Shown here one piece after another: positions 24,197 through 32,456 of a DNA stretch of 50,256 nucleotides. Source of the stretch: Micromonospora rosaria (GTDB lineage Bacteria; Actinomycetota; Actinomycetes; Mycobacteriales; Micromonosporaceae); assembly GCF_001567585.1 (NCBI RefSeq), contig NZ_LRQV01000041.1:1-50256 (forward strand), read 5' to 3'. Made by a program: the position numbers and the translations under genes. Each line of letters begins with the position of its first letter. The first letter of the stretch is position 1. The notes below the pieces were generated by a model. The model saw nothing but the letters and a program-made list of their open reading frames with translations, was not told the origin of the DNA and searched no databases.

Positions 24197-24709
24197 TCAG
24201 GTGGCGTCGCGGTCCGCGTCGCGGGCGGCGAGGATCGCCGCGGCCAGCTCGACCGGGCGGCGGGAGCTCACCACCCAGAACGGCGTCGGGTCGGCCGGGT
24301 CGTCGAGCACCACCTGGACGGCCCCGCCGATCCAGGGCCGCTGCACCACGAAGGCCAGCGGGTCGGCCCCGACCCCGAGCACCTCGCGGCGGCCGGCGGT
24401 GTCCAGCGGCACCGCGTCGGCGACGAAGCGCACCGGCAGCCGGGCGTCGTCCACCCGCAGCTCGCCGTCGCGGACCGCGATCCGGATCCGGCCGAGCCGC
24501 CAGAGCCCGAACAGGGCGGCCGGCACCAGCACCGCGAACGGCAGCCAGGCCCGTACCCCGGCCGCGCCCATCCAGACCTCGGCGGCGAGCAGGGCGGCGG
24601 CGGCCAGCCCGGCCAGCCACAGCCACCAGGGCAGGGCGAGGCGTTCGGAGTACCCGGGGGGTGCCGCTGCGGACCGGACCGGGGACGACGAGGATGGCGA
24701 CACGCTCAC
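24197..24709 (-). CDS. DUF3093 membrane protein
   Basis: 170 residues. Two membrane helices (about 27-45 and 53-71: [37 protein letters not shown]) precede a soluble domain with [21 protein letters not shown] and [28 protein letters not shown], the DUF3093 pattern. Equivalent in position to Rv2698, next to dut. Function unknown. GTG at 24709 has TACCCT 6 nt upstream (leaderless type). Divergent from dut with 83 bp between start codons. Confidence 0.9.
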   Translation of the reverse strand: MSVSPSSSSPVRSAAAPPGYSERLALPWWLWLAGLAAAALLAAEVWMGAAGVRAWLPFAVLVPAALFGLWRLGRIRIAVRDGELRVDDARLPVRFVADAVPLDTAGRREVLGVGADPLAFVVQRPWIGGAVQVVLDDPADPTPFWVVSSRRPVELAAAILAARDADRDAT

Positions 24710-24715
24710 AGTCCG

Positions 24716-24721
24716 AGGGTA
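24716..24721 (-). promoter_or_regulatory. Candidate -10 element for the DUF3093 gene
   Basis: TACCCT on the minus strand, 6 nt before the GTG, with no ribosome site between. Confidence 0.45.
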
Positions 24722-24792
24722 CGGCGCACCACGGTCGGCGTACCGGGCAGGATGGCAGGGGCACCCCGTGGACCGGACGGAAGAGGAGAACG

Positions 24793-25302
24793 GTGACCGA
24801 CGTCGTACCCGTGCTGGTGCGCCAGCTCGACCCGGAACTGCCGCTGCCGGCGTACGCGCATCCCGGTGACGCCGGGGCGGACCTGATGGCCGCCGTGGAC
24901 GTGGAGCTGCCCCCGGGCGGCCGGGCGCTGATCCCGACCGGGGTGGCGATCGCGCTGCCGGACGGGTACGTGGGTCTGGTGCACCCCCGGTCCGGTCTCG
25001 CCACCCGGCTCGGGGTGACGCTGCTCAACGCCCCCGGTACGGTCGACGCCGGCTACCGGGGTGAGATCATGGTCAACCTGATCAACCATGATCGGGTGAC
25101 TCCGGCGAAGATCTCCCGGGGCGACCGCATCGCCCAGCTCGTCGTGCAACGGGTGGAACGGGCCGAGTTCCGGCCCGTACCGGAGCTGCCCGCCTCCCGG
25201 CGCGGCACCGGCGGGCACGGGTCGACCGGAGGTCACGCCGGGCTCGTCACGACTCCGGCGCGGGACCGGGCCGGCGGACGTACGGAAGAGGTGGCAGGGT
25301 GA
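24793..25302 (+). CDS. dut: dUTP diphosphatase
   Basis: 169 residues. Hydrolyses dUTP to dUMP, limiting uracil in DNA and supplying dTMP synthesis; trimeric cytosolic enzyme. All five dUTPase motifs are visible: HPGDAGADL (1), HPRSGLATR (2), [17 protein letters not shown] (3, with catalytic Asp and Tyr), GDRIAQLVV (4) and [12 protein letters not shown] (5). About 20 extra C-terminal residues follow motif 5. GTG at 24793 follows GAGGAGA. First gene of a rightward series that continues into DUF3710. Confidence 0.97.
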   Translation: MTDVVPVLVRQLDPELPLPAYAHPGDAGADLMAAVDVELPPGGRALIPTGVAIALPDGYVGLVHPRSGLATRLGVTLLNAPGTVDAGYRGEIMVNLINHDRVTPAKISRGDRIAQLVVQRVERAEFRPVPELPASRRGTGGHGSTGGHAGLVTTPARDRAGGRTEEVAG

Positions 25303-25327
25303 GTGCGAACAGCGGAGGGTGGGCGCA

Positions 25328-26011
25328 GTGATCTTCTCCCGTAAGCGGGCCGGTGCCGGACGGCACTCCCGTGACGAGCGGACCACCGAGGTCCTCGACT
25401 CTCCCGACGCCGGGCCGGCGGCTGCCGCCCGGGGCCCGTACGACATCGCGGACGCGCCGGACGGGGTGCAGCGGCTCGACCTGGGCAGCCTGCACATCCC
25501 GGCGGTACCCGGGGTCGAGGTCCGGGTGCAGGCCGATCCGCAGGGCGTGGTCCAGCAGGTCGTTCTCGTGCACGGGGACAACGCCCTCCAGCTCGGCGTC
25601 TTCGCCGCGCCCAAGACCGAGGGCATCTGGGACGAGGTACGCGAGGAGATCCGGCGCTCGCTGTTCAACGAGGGCGCCGCGGCCCAGGAGGCGACCGGGG
25701 AGTACGGCCCCGAGCTGCACGCCCGGGTGCGTACCGAGGACGGCCTGACCGATCTGCGGTTCGTCGGGATCGACGGGCCGCGCTGGATGGTCCGGGGCGT
25801 CTACCAGGGTGCCGCCGCCACCGACCCGGCCGCCGCCGGCCCGCTGGCCGAGTGCCTGGACGGGCTGGTGGTCGACCGGGGCCAGGAGGCGAAGCCGGTG
25901 CGGGAGCCGCTGCCGCTGCGCCTGCCCCGGGAGGTGGCCGAGCAGGCCGGCCAGTCCGGTGGCGGCTCGACCCCCGGCCCGTCGCCCGCCCCCGACCAGC
26001 GCGGGGCCTGA
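25328..26011 (+). CDS. DUF3710 protein
   Basis: 227 residues. GPYDIADAPDGVQRLDLGSLHIPAVPGVEVRVQ and VLVHGDNALQLGVFAAPKTEGIWDEVREEIRRSL are the conserved DUF3710 segments, followed by GPELHARV and RFVGIDGPRWMVRGVYQGAAA. Soluble, function unknown; next to dut in most actinobacteria (Rv2696c). Start GTG at 25328 has GGAGGG 8 nt upstream; a GTG at 25319 is too close to that site. 25 bp after the dut stop, so probably co-transcribed. Confidence 0.93.
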   Translation: MIFSRKRAGAGRHSRDERTTEVLDSPDAGPAAAARGPYDIADAPDGVQRLDLGSLHIPAVPGVEVRVQADPQGVVQQVVLVHGDNALQLGVFAAPKTEGIWDEVREEIRRSLFNEGAAAQEATGEYGPELHARVRTEDGLTDLRFVGIDGPRWMVRGVYQGAAATDPAAAGPLAECLDGLVVDRGQEAKPVREPLPLRLPREVAEQAGQSGGGSTPGPSPAPDQRGA

Positions 26012-26213
26012 GCCGAGCCGGGCGCCCCCGGGTGTCCCCGGGCCGCCCGACCCCGGCCGTCGGCCGACCCGGTCCCGGTTCCGGTGTGCTTTCACATCGA
26101 CAGCGGGGCCGGGTGGGCCGCGAACCGGCGTACGCTGGCGGGACGGTACCGGAGGTCTCCGGGGCCGGACGGCACCGGCGTACGCCGGTCGGGCGGAGGG
26201 GTGACGCGGAGTC

Positions 26214-26597
26214 ATGACGGCGGCCGAGGAGAGCCGGGTGTCGTTGCGGCGGATGCTGCGCCGGCTCACCGCGAGCGAGGCCGAGATCGAGGCGCAGGAG
26301 CTGCTCCGGGAGAGCGCCCAGTCCGGTGGCGTGCCGGCCGGGCAGTGCCGGCGCGGCCAGGTCGTCTCGGTCGCCGGGCGGTTGCGCACGGTCGTCTACA
26401 CCCCGCGCACCAACCTGCCCACGCTGGAGGCGGACCTCTACGACGGCAGCGACGTGGTCACCCTGGTCTGGCTGGGCCGGCGGCACATCGTCGGCATCGA
26501 GCCGGGGCGCCATCTCACCGCGCAGGGCCGGGTCGCCCTCCGTGACGACCGCAAGGTCATCTACAACCCGTACTACGAACTGGAGCCCAGCAGGTGA
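26214..26597 (+). CDS. OB-fold nucleic-acid-binding protein
   Basis: 127 residues. RGQVVSVAGRLRTVVYTPRTNLPTLEADLYDGSDVVTLVWLGRRHIVGIEPGRHLTAQGRV (about 47-107) is an OB-fold barrel of the RecG/tRNA-anticodon type found in Rv2694c-like proteins; the N-terminal 40 residues are charged and helical. Possible single-stranded nucleic-acid binder. ATG at 26214 follows GGAGTC closely. Its stop overlaps the next start by four bases (GTGA). Confidence 0.9.
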   Translation: MTAAEESRVSLRRMLRRLTASEAEIEAQELLRESAQSGGVPAGQCRRGQVVSVAGRLRTVVYTPRTNLPTLEADLYDGSDVVTLVWLGRRHIVGIEPGRHLTAQGRVALRDDRKVIYNPYYELEPSR

Positions 26598-27331
26598 CGG
26601 CGGGACGCGGCGAGGTGGAGGACGTGTCGGCGGCCGGGGCGCAGCGCATCGCGCAGCCCGCCGCCGACCCGGGGACGGCGACGACGCCGGGCGGCCCGGC
26701 GGACGAGGAGCAACTGCCCAGTCTCGCCGAGCAGATGGCCGACCAGCTCGGCGGCTGGCGGGGGCTGGTCGAGTCGAGCATCCCCGTGGTCGTCTTCGTG
26801 CTGGCCAACATCGTCGGCGAGCTGCGCCCCGCGGTGATCGCCTCGGTGGTGGTGGCGCTGCTCATCGCCGGCCTGCGGCTGGCCCAGCGCCGGCCGGTCC
26901 GGCACGCGCTCAACGGCCTGTTCGGGATCGCCATCGGCGCGGCCATCGCCTGGCGCACGGGCGACGAGCGGGACTTCTACCTCCCGGGCATCCTCTACGG
27001 CATCGGGTACGGCGTCGCGCTGCTGCTCTCGGCGGTGATCCGGCAGCCCCTGGTGGGCTGGATCTGGTCGGTGCTGGTGGCCGGCGGCAAGTCGGAGTGG
27101 CGGCAGGACCCTCGGCTGGTGCGGACGTTCACCGGGCTGACCGTGCTCTGGGGCGTGGTCTGGCTGGCCAAGGTCGGCGTCCAGGCCGGCCTCTACCTCG
27201 CCCACCAGGACACCGCCCTGGGGGTGGCCCGGCTCGTGCTGGGCTACCCGCCGTACGTGCTGCTGCTGCTGATCACCGTCTGGACGGTCCGCCGGGTCAC
27301 CCGGGACCCGGAGCCCCTGCAGACCGCCTGA
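26594..27331 (+). CDS. DUF3159 membrane protein
   Basis: 245 residues. After about 45 disordered residues, SLAEQMADQLGGWRGLVESSIPVVVFVLAN begins the DUF3159 region with some five to six membrane helices, including GLFGIAIGAAIAWRTGDERDFYLPGILYGIGYG and LVGWIWSVLVAGG. Function unknown; same neighbours as Rv2693c. Starts in a four-base overlap with the OB-fold gene, so the two are co-translated. Converges on the TrkA gene with a 17-bp gap. Confidence 0.92.
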   Translation: MTAGRGEVEDVSAAGAQRIAQPAADPGTATTPGGPADEEQLPSLAEQMADQLGGWRGLVESSIPVVVFVLANIVGELRPAVIASVVVALLIAGLRLAQRRPVRHALNGLFGIAIGAAIAWRTGDERDFYLPGILYGIGYGVALLLSAVIRQPLVGWIWSVLVAGGKSEWRQDPRLVRTFTGLTVLWGVVWLAKVGVQAGLYLAHQDTALGVARLVLGYPPYVLLLLITVWTVRRVTRDPEPLQTA

Positions 27332-27348
27332 GCGCGCCTCGGAGGCGG

Positions 27349-28038
27349 TCAGCCGCCGCTGCGGGTGCGCTCCACGCTGTCCGGGCCCAGGATCACCGCG
27401 CGGACGTCGTCCTCCACCTCGGTCGTGCAGACGAAGACCAGCTCGTCGCCGGCCTCGATCGGGTCGTCCGGGGTCGGGGCCAGCACCCGCTTGCCGCGCA
27501 CGATGGCGACCAGCGCGGTGTCCCGGGGCAGCGGCACCGCGCGCAGCGGCTGACCGACGTACGGGGCGTTCGGCGGCAGGGTGATCTCGACGAGGTTCGC
27601 CTCGCCCTGCCGGAAGGTCATCAGCCGGACCAGGTCGCCCACGCTGACCGCCTCCTCCACCAGGGCGGCCATCACGCGCGGCTTGCTCACCGCCACGTCC
27701 ACCCCCCACTGCTCGGTGAAGAGCCACTCGTTCTCGGCCCGGTTCACCCGGGCGACCACCCGGGGTACCGCGAACTCGGTCTTGGCCAGCAGGGAGACCA
27801 CCAGGTTGGCCTTGTCGTCGCCGGTGGCCGCCACCACCACGTCGCAGTCGGCCAGGTTCGCCTCCTCCAGGCTGGTCAGCTCGCAGGCGTCGGCGCGGAT
27901 CCACTCCGCGTCGGGCACCCGTTCCGGCCGCAGCATCCGGGACTGCCGCTCGATCAGCAACACCTGGTGGCCGTTGTCGATCAGCTCCTGGGCGATGGAC
28001 CGGCCGACGTTGCCGGCCCCGGCGATGGCGATCCGCAT
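27349..28038 (-). CDS. ceoC: TrkA-family potassium uptake protein (CeoC-like)
   Basis: 229 residues. TrkA_N Rossmann domain: MRIAIAGAGNVGRSIAQELIDNGHQVLLIER with the GxGxxG nucleotide-binding loop and acidic end of strand 2. C-terminal TrkA_C domain: ITLPPNAPYVGQPLRAVPLPRDTALVAIVRG and DDPIEAGDELVFV. Such proteins gate potassium transporters in response to NAD(H)/ATP or c-di-AMP. ATG at 28038 is two bases after the stop of the partner gene. The mycobacterial counterparts are Rv2691/Rv2692. Confidence 0.93.
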   Translation of the reverse strand: MRIAIAGAGNVGRSIAQELIDNGHQVLLIERQSRMLRPERVPDAEWIRADACELTSLEEANLADCDVVVAATGDDKANLVVSLLAKTEFAVPRVVARVNRAENEWLFTEQWGVDVAVSKPRVMAALVEEAVSVGDLVRLMTFRQGEANLVEITLPPNAPYVGQPLRAVPLPRDTALVAIVRGKRVLAPTPDDPIEAGDELVFVCTTEVEDDVRAVILGPDSVERTRSGG

Positions 28039-28040
28039 GC

Positions 28041-28703
28041 TCAGTGCCCCCCTTCGGGTGCCGCCGCGCCCGCCGTGACGGCCGCGACGATGTCGTCGGT
28101 GACCAGCATGAAGACCTGGTCGCCCTCCTGGACGACGGTGGAGGCGGTGGGCAGGGTGCCGATGCCGAACCGGATCAGGTACGCCACCCGGGCCCCGCAG
28201 GCCGCCTCCAGGTCGCGGACCTGGCGGCCGATCCAGTCCCGGTGCACCGGCACCTCGACGATCGACACCGTGCTGGTGGCGTCCCGGAAGATCTCCACGG
28301 CCCCGTCGGGGACGAGGTGCCGCAGCATCCGCTCGGCGGTCCACCGGACGGTGGCCACGGTGGGGATGCCGAGCCGCTCGAAGACCTGGGCCCGGCGCTG
28401 GTCGTAGATGCGGGCGGCGACCCGGGAGACGCCGAACGTCTCGCGGGCCAGCCGGGCCGAGATGATGTTGGAGTTGTCCCCGCTGGAGACGGCGGCGAAG
28501 GCGTCCGCCCGCTCGATGCCGGCCTGCCGCAGCACGTCACCGTCGAAGCCGGCGCCGGTGACGGTGGTACCGGCGAAGTCCGGGCCGAGCCGGCGGAACG
28601 CGTCGGCGTCGTGGTCGATCACCGCCACGGTGTGCCCCCGGGCCTCCAGGGTCTGCGCCAGGGTCGAGCCGACCCGGCCGCAACCCATGATCACGACATG
28701 CAC
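28041..28703 (-). CDS. ceoB: TrkA-family potassium uptake protein (CeoB-like)
   Basis: 220 residues. VHVVIMGCGRVGSTLAQTLEARGHTVAVIDHD is the nucleotide-binding start; the TrkA_C domain ends the protein (VSIVEVPVHRDWIGRQVRDLEAACGARVAYLIRFG, then TVVQEGDQVFMLV). GTG at 28703 lies 5 nt after GGAGGG. It is the first gene of a two-gene operon with ceoC and is divergent from the APC permease with 150 bp between starts. No TrkH/KtrB channel gene is in the window, so the partner may be the permease. Confidence 0.93.
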   Translation of the reverse strand: MHVVIMGCGRVGSTLAQTLEARGHTVAVIDHDADAFRRLGPDFAGTTVTGAGFDGDVLRQAGIERADAFAAVSSGDNSNIISARLARETFGVSRVAARIYDQRRAQVFERLGIPTVATVRWTAERMLRHLVPDGAVEIFRDATSTVSIVEVPVHRDWIGRQVRDLEAACGARVAYLIRFGIGTLPTASTVVQEGDQVFMLVTDDIVAAVTAGAAAPEGGH

Positions 28704-28839
28704 GCTGGCCCTCCAAAGGTGCCACCCGAGGGTGTGTCGTCTGCGAGCCTGCCACGTCGCGGCGGCCGGCGCGGACCCGACGGTACTCCGGTCGCCACCG
28801 AGCCTCACCCACCCCCCGGTGCCGGCCGAACCCTGGTCG

Positions 28840-28845
28840 TACTCT
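28840..28845 (+). promoter_or_regulatory. Candidate -10 element for the APC permease gene
   Basis: TACTCT, 8 nt before the GTG at 28854. No ribosome site between them. Confidence 0.4.
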
Positions 28846-28853
28846 TGGCGGAT

Positions 28854-30944
28854 GTGGCCCGTCCCACCTCGCTGCTGAAGCGGCTGCTGCTCGGTCGACC
28901 GTTCCGGTCCGACCGCCTGAAGCACACCCTGTTGCCCAAGCGCGTCGCGCTGCCCGTGTTCGCCTCCGACGCGCTGTCCAGCGTCGCGTACGCCCCGGAC
29001 GAGATCCTGCTGACGCTCTCCATCGCGGGGGCCTCGGCGTACTTCTTCTCGCCCTGGGTCGCGCTGGCCGTCGTGGTGGTGATGCTGACCGTGGTGGCCA
29101 GCTACCGGCAGACGGTGCACGCCTACCCCTCCGGTGGCGGGGACTACGAGGTGGCCATGGTCAACCTCGGCCCCCGGTTCGGCATCGGGGTGGCCAGTGC
29201 CCTGCTGGTCGACTACGTGCTGACGGTGGCGGTGTCGGTCTCCGCCGGGGTGGCGAACCTCGGCTCGGTGGTGCCCTTCGTGGCCGAGCACAAGGTGCTC
29301 ATCGCGGTCAGCGCGGTGGTGCTGCTCACCGCGCTGAACCTGCGGGGCATCCGGGAGTCCGGCAACCTCTTCGCCATCCCCACCTACGGCTTCATGATCG
29401 TGATCGTCGGGATGATCCTCACGGGGCTGGTGCGGATCTTCGTCTTCGGGCACGACCTGCGCGCGCCCAGCGCCGCCCTGGAGATCCAGGCCGAGCACAG
29501 CGTCACCGGGTTCGCCCTGATCTTCCTCCTGCTGCGGACCTTCTCCTCCGGGTGCGCGGCGCTGACCGGCGTGGAGGCGATCTCCAACGGGGTGCCGGCG
29601 TTCAAGGCGCCCAAGAGCCGCAACGCCGCGACCACCCTGCTGCTGCTCGGCACGGTGGCGGTGACCATGCTGGTCGGGATCATCTGGCTGTCCCGGCTGA
29701 CCGGGCTCCAGTTCGTCGAGGACCCCGCCGTGCAGATCGTCTCCGGCCCCGAGGGGTACGTGCAGAAGACCGTCACCACCCAGCTCGGCGAGACGGTCTT
29801 CGGCTCCGGCTCGGTGCTGCTGTTCGTGGTGGCCGCGGCGACCGCGCTGATCCTCTTCCTGGCCGCGAACACCGCGTTCAACGGGTTCCCGGTGCTCGGC
29901 TCGATCCTCGCCCAGGACCGGTACCTGCCCCGGCAACTGCACACCCGGGGTGACCGGCTGGCCTTCTCCAACGGCATCGTCTTCCTGGCGGTCTTCGCGA
30001 TCGTGCTGATCGTCGGCTTCCAGGCCGAGGTGACCAAGCTCATCCAGCTCTACATCGTCGGGGTCTTCGTCTCCTTCACGCTCTCCCAGGCCGGCATGAT
30101 CCGGCACTGGAACCGGCACCTGCGCACCGAACGCGACCCGGAGGCACGCCGCCGGATGGTCCGCTCCCGGGCGATCAACGCCTTCGGCATGGGCCTGACC
30201 GGCGCCGTCCTGGTCATCGTCCTGATCACCAAGTTCCTGCTCGGCGCGTGGATCGCGATCGTCGCGATGGCCGTGATGTACGGGCTGATGGTGGCCATCC
30301 GGCGGCACTACGACCAGGTCGCGGTCGAGCTGACCCCGGACGACGGCCGGCCCGTGCTGCCCGCCCGCAACCACGCCATCGTGCTGGTCAGCAAGCTGCA
30401 CCAGCCGACCCTGCGGGCGGTGGCCTACGCGCGGGCCACCCGCCCCGACACGATCACCGCGGTCACCGTCAACGTCGACGAGTCCGACACCCGCCAGCTC
30501 CAGCAGGAGTGGGAGCGGCGGGAACTGCCCATCCCGCTCACCGTGGTCGACTCGCCGTACCGGGAGATCACCCGGCCGATCCTGAACTTCGTCGCCTCCA
30601 CCCGGCGGGCGTCACCGCGCGACGTGGTCACCGTCTTCATCCCCGAGTACGTGGTCGGCCGCTGGTGGGAACACCTGCTGCACAACCAGAGCGCCCTGCG
30701 GCTCAAGGGGCGGCTGCTCTTCGAGCCCGGGGTGATGGTGACCAGTGTCCCCTGGCAGCTCGCCTCGACCGCCACGAAGAACCTCGACCGGTTCGACGCG
30801 GCGCTGAGCCAGGGCCCGGCGCGCGGGCCCCGGGTCGCCCCGCGCAGCACCCTGCCGCCGGTCGTCGCGCCGATCGGCGCCGACCAGCCCGGTGGGAGCC
30901 TTGGCGGCCCGCAGGACGCGAGCGAGACTGGCACCCGTGACTGA
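28854..30944 (+). CDS. APC-family permease, KimA-like potassium importer candidate
   Basis: 696 residues. About 12 membrane helices in residues 35-490 follow a conserved cytosolic entry LLPKRVALPVFASDALSSVAYAPDEILL, which resembles the opening of Bacillus KimA. The C-terminal 200 residues form a soluble domain (HAIVLVSKLHQPTLRAVAYARATRPDTITAVTV ... FIPEYVVGRWWEHLLHNQSALRLKG) like the USP-type domain of KimA. Adjacent TrkA genes support potassium as substrate; amino-acid transport is the alternative. GTG at 28854 has no ribosome site but a -10-like TACTCT 8 nt before; TTG at 28845 is a weak alternative. Stop overlaps the next gene by 8 bases. Confidence 0.88.
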   Translation: MARPTSLLKRLLLGRPFRSDRLKHTLLPKRVALPVFASDALSSVAYAPDEILLTLSIAGASAYFFSPWVALAVVVVMLTVVASYRQTVHAYPSGGGDYEVAMVNLGPRFGIGVASALLVDYVLTVAVSVSAGVANLGSVVPFVAEHKVLIAVSAVVLLTALNLRGIRESGNLFAIPTYGFMIVIVGMILTGLVRIFVFGHDLRAPSAALEIQAEHSVTGFALIFLLLRTFSSGCAALTGVEAISNGVPAFKAPKSRNAATTLLLLGTVAVTMLVGIIWLSRLTGLQFVEDPAVQIVSGPEGYVQKTVTTQLGETVFGSGSVLLFVVAAATALILFLAANTAFNGFPVLGSILAQDRYLPRQLHTRGDRLAFSNGIVFLAVFAIVLIVGFQAEVTKLIQLYIVGVFVSFTLSQAGMIRHWNRHLRTERDPEARRRMVRSRAINAFGMGLTGAVLVIVLITKFLLGAWIAIVAMAVMYGLMVAIRRHYDQVAVELTPDDGRPVLPARNHAIVLVSKLHQPTLRAVAYARATRPDTITAVTVNVDESDTRQLQQEWERRELPIPLTVVDSPYREITRPILNFVASTRRASPRDVVTVFIPEYVVGRWWEHLLHNQSALRLKGRLLFEPGVMVTSVPWQLASTATKNLDRFDAALSQGPARGPRVAPRSTLPPVVAPIGADQPGGSLGGPQDASETGTRD

Positions 30945-32331
30945 GGCGAGACTGGACCGTACCGGCCCGAGCAGGGGCACCACGACGGCCACCGATCCCA
31001 CGGCCGGCGATCCCACGGCCGGTGTTCCCACGGCGGGTGTTTCCACGGCGGGTGTTTCCACGGCGGGTGTTCCCACCGCGGCCGGTCCGGAGCCGGTGGA
31101 GCGCCCCGGGCTGGTCGAGGCGGACCGGGTCGAGGTCACCGTCGACGCGGTGGCGCCCGGTGGGCACTGCGTGGCCCGGGTGGCCGGCCAGGTGGTCTTC
31201 GTCCGGCACGCGCTGCCCGGGGAACGGGTGGTGGCCGAGGTCACCGAGGTGCACCGGGGGTTCGTCCGGGCCGACGCGGTGACCGTGCTGGCGGCGTCGC
31301 CGGACCGGGTCGAGGCGCCCTGCCGGTACGCCACACCGGGCGGCTGCGGCGGCTGCGACCTGCAACACGTCGCCCCCGCCGCCCAACTGGCCTGGAAGGC
31401 GGCCGTGGTCCGGGAACAGCTCACCCGGCTGGGCGGGCTCACCGACACCGAGGTCGACCGGCTCGGCGTCCGCGTCGAGGCGCTGCCCGGTGGCCCGCTG
31501 GGCTGGCGTTCCCGGGTCCGGTACGCGGTCGACGCCGCCGACCGGGCCGGGCTGCTCAAGCACCGGTCCCACGAGGTCGTACCGGTGGACCGTTGTCTGA
31601 TCGCCCACCCGGAGATCCAGGCGCTACCGGTGCTCGGGGCCACCCGGTGGCCGGACGCGGAGGCGGTGGAGACCGTCGCCAGCACCGGCGGCCAGGTGGG
31701 CGTGTCGAGCGTCACGGCCGGCGCGGCGAGTCCGGTCCGTGGGCCGGCGACGGTGCGCGAGGTGGCCGCCGGCCGGGAGTGGGAACTACCGGCGGCGGCC
31801 TTCTGGCAGGTGCACCCGGCGGCGGCGGACACCCTGGTCGACGCGGTGCTCGACCTGCTCGACCCGCAGCCCGGCGAGTCCGCCTGGGACCTGTACGGCG
31901 GTGCCGGGCTCTTCGCCGCCGCGCTCGCCGACCGGGTCGGCCCGACCGCCCGGATCACCCTGGTCGAGGCCGCCGCGCAGGGCGTCTGGGCCGCCCGGGA
32001 GAACCTGCGCGACCTGCCCTCGGTGGAGGTGGTCGCCGCCCGGGTGGAGACCGCGCTGGCCCGGCGCCGGATCACCGGCCCGGTCGACGTGGTGGTGCTC
32101 GACCCGCCCCGCAGCGGCGCGGGCGCCCCGGTGGTGCGGGCGCTGGTCGCCGCCGGCCCGCGCGCGGTGGCGTACGTGGCCTGCGACCCGGCCGCCTTCG
32201 CCCGGGACGTGCGGACCTTCGCCGGGCTGGGCTGGCGGCTGGCCGCGCTGCGCGGCTTCGACCTGTTCCCGATGACCCAGCACGTGGAGCTGGTCGGCCT
32301 GCTGCTCCCGCCCGGCCCCGACGGGTGTTAG
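30937..32331 (+). CDS. TrmA/RumA-type SAM-dependent RNA m5U methyltransferase
   Basis: 464 residues. A TRAM domain ([23 protein letters not shown], about 62-118) is followed by cysteines [16 protein letters not shown] that probably hold the iron-sulfur cluster of RumA-type enzymes, then the methyltransferase domain: [31 protein letters not shown], and [12 protein letters not shown] with the catalytic Cys. It likely methylates uridine-C5 in rRNA or tRNA. The first 50 residues contain a five-residue repeat. GTG start at 30937 is inside the end of the permease gene. Same order as in mycobacteria (Rv2689c). Confidence 0.9.
   Translation: MTEARLDRTGPSRGTTTATDPTAGDPTAGVPTAGVSTAGVSTAGVPTAAGPEPVERPGLVEADRVEVTVDAVAPGGHCVARVAGQVVFVRHALPGERVVAEVTEVHRGFVRADAVTVLAASPDRVEAPCRYATPGGCGGCDLQHVAPAAQLAWKAAVVREQLTRLGGLTDTEVDRLGVRVEALPGGPLGWRSRVRYAVDAADRAGLLKHRSHEVVPVDRCLIAHPEIQALPVLGATRWPDAEAVETVASTGGQVGVSSVTAGAASPVRGPATVREVAAGREWELPAAAFWQVHPAAADTLVDAVLDLLDPQPGESAWDLYGGAGLFAAALADRVGPTARITLVEAAAQGVWAARENLRDLPSVEVVAARVETALARRRITGPVDVVVLDPPRSGAGAPVVRALVAAGPRAVAYVACDPAAFARDVRTFAGLGWRLAALRGFDLFPMTQHVELVGLLLPPGPDGC
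30994..31083 (+). repeat. 15-bp in-frame tandem repeat, six units
   Basis: Units of the form GGTGTTCCCACGGCG encode [25 protein letters not shown] and VPTAA in the N-terminal extension of the RNA methyltransferase. Two of the middle units are identical at DNA level, so the number of copies may vary between strains. Confidence 0.9.
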
Positions 32332-32376
32332 GAAGGGGCCCTTCACCTACCGGATGCGTTAACAGGGGGCCCTTCC
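32329..32376. repeat. Dispersed palindromic element (REP-like)
   Basis: GGAAGGGGCCCTTC (32331-32344) and GGGGGCCCTTCC (32365-32376) form an inverted repeat around 20 bp. The methyltransferase stop codon (TAG, 32329-32331) overlaps its left end. I recall the same sequence style in many Micromonospora and Salinispora intergenic regions. May act as terminator for the upstream gene. Confidence 0.7.
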
Positions 32377-32442
32377 TTTCCGCCCGTCGGGGTGCTGAGC
32401 TGGGTCGACCTTGCGCCGGGCTGCGGAGTACCGGGCGGCCGA

Positions 32443-32448
32443 TAGACT
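32443..32448 (+). promoter_or_regulatory. Candidate -10 element for dxs
   Basis: TAGACT, 8 nt before the ATG at 32457; no ribosome site in between. Confidence 0.5.
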
Positions 32449-32456
32449 CTGCGGTC

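Noticed and set aside
28041..30401. Long minus-strand frame across the APC permease gene
   Set aside because: Only its first part (28041-28703) is the TrkA protein; the remainder is an antisense shadow with His/Asp/Gln-rich composition.
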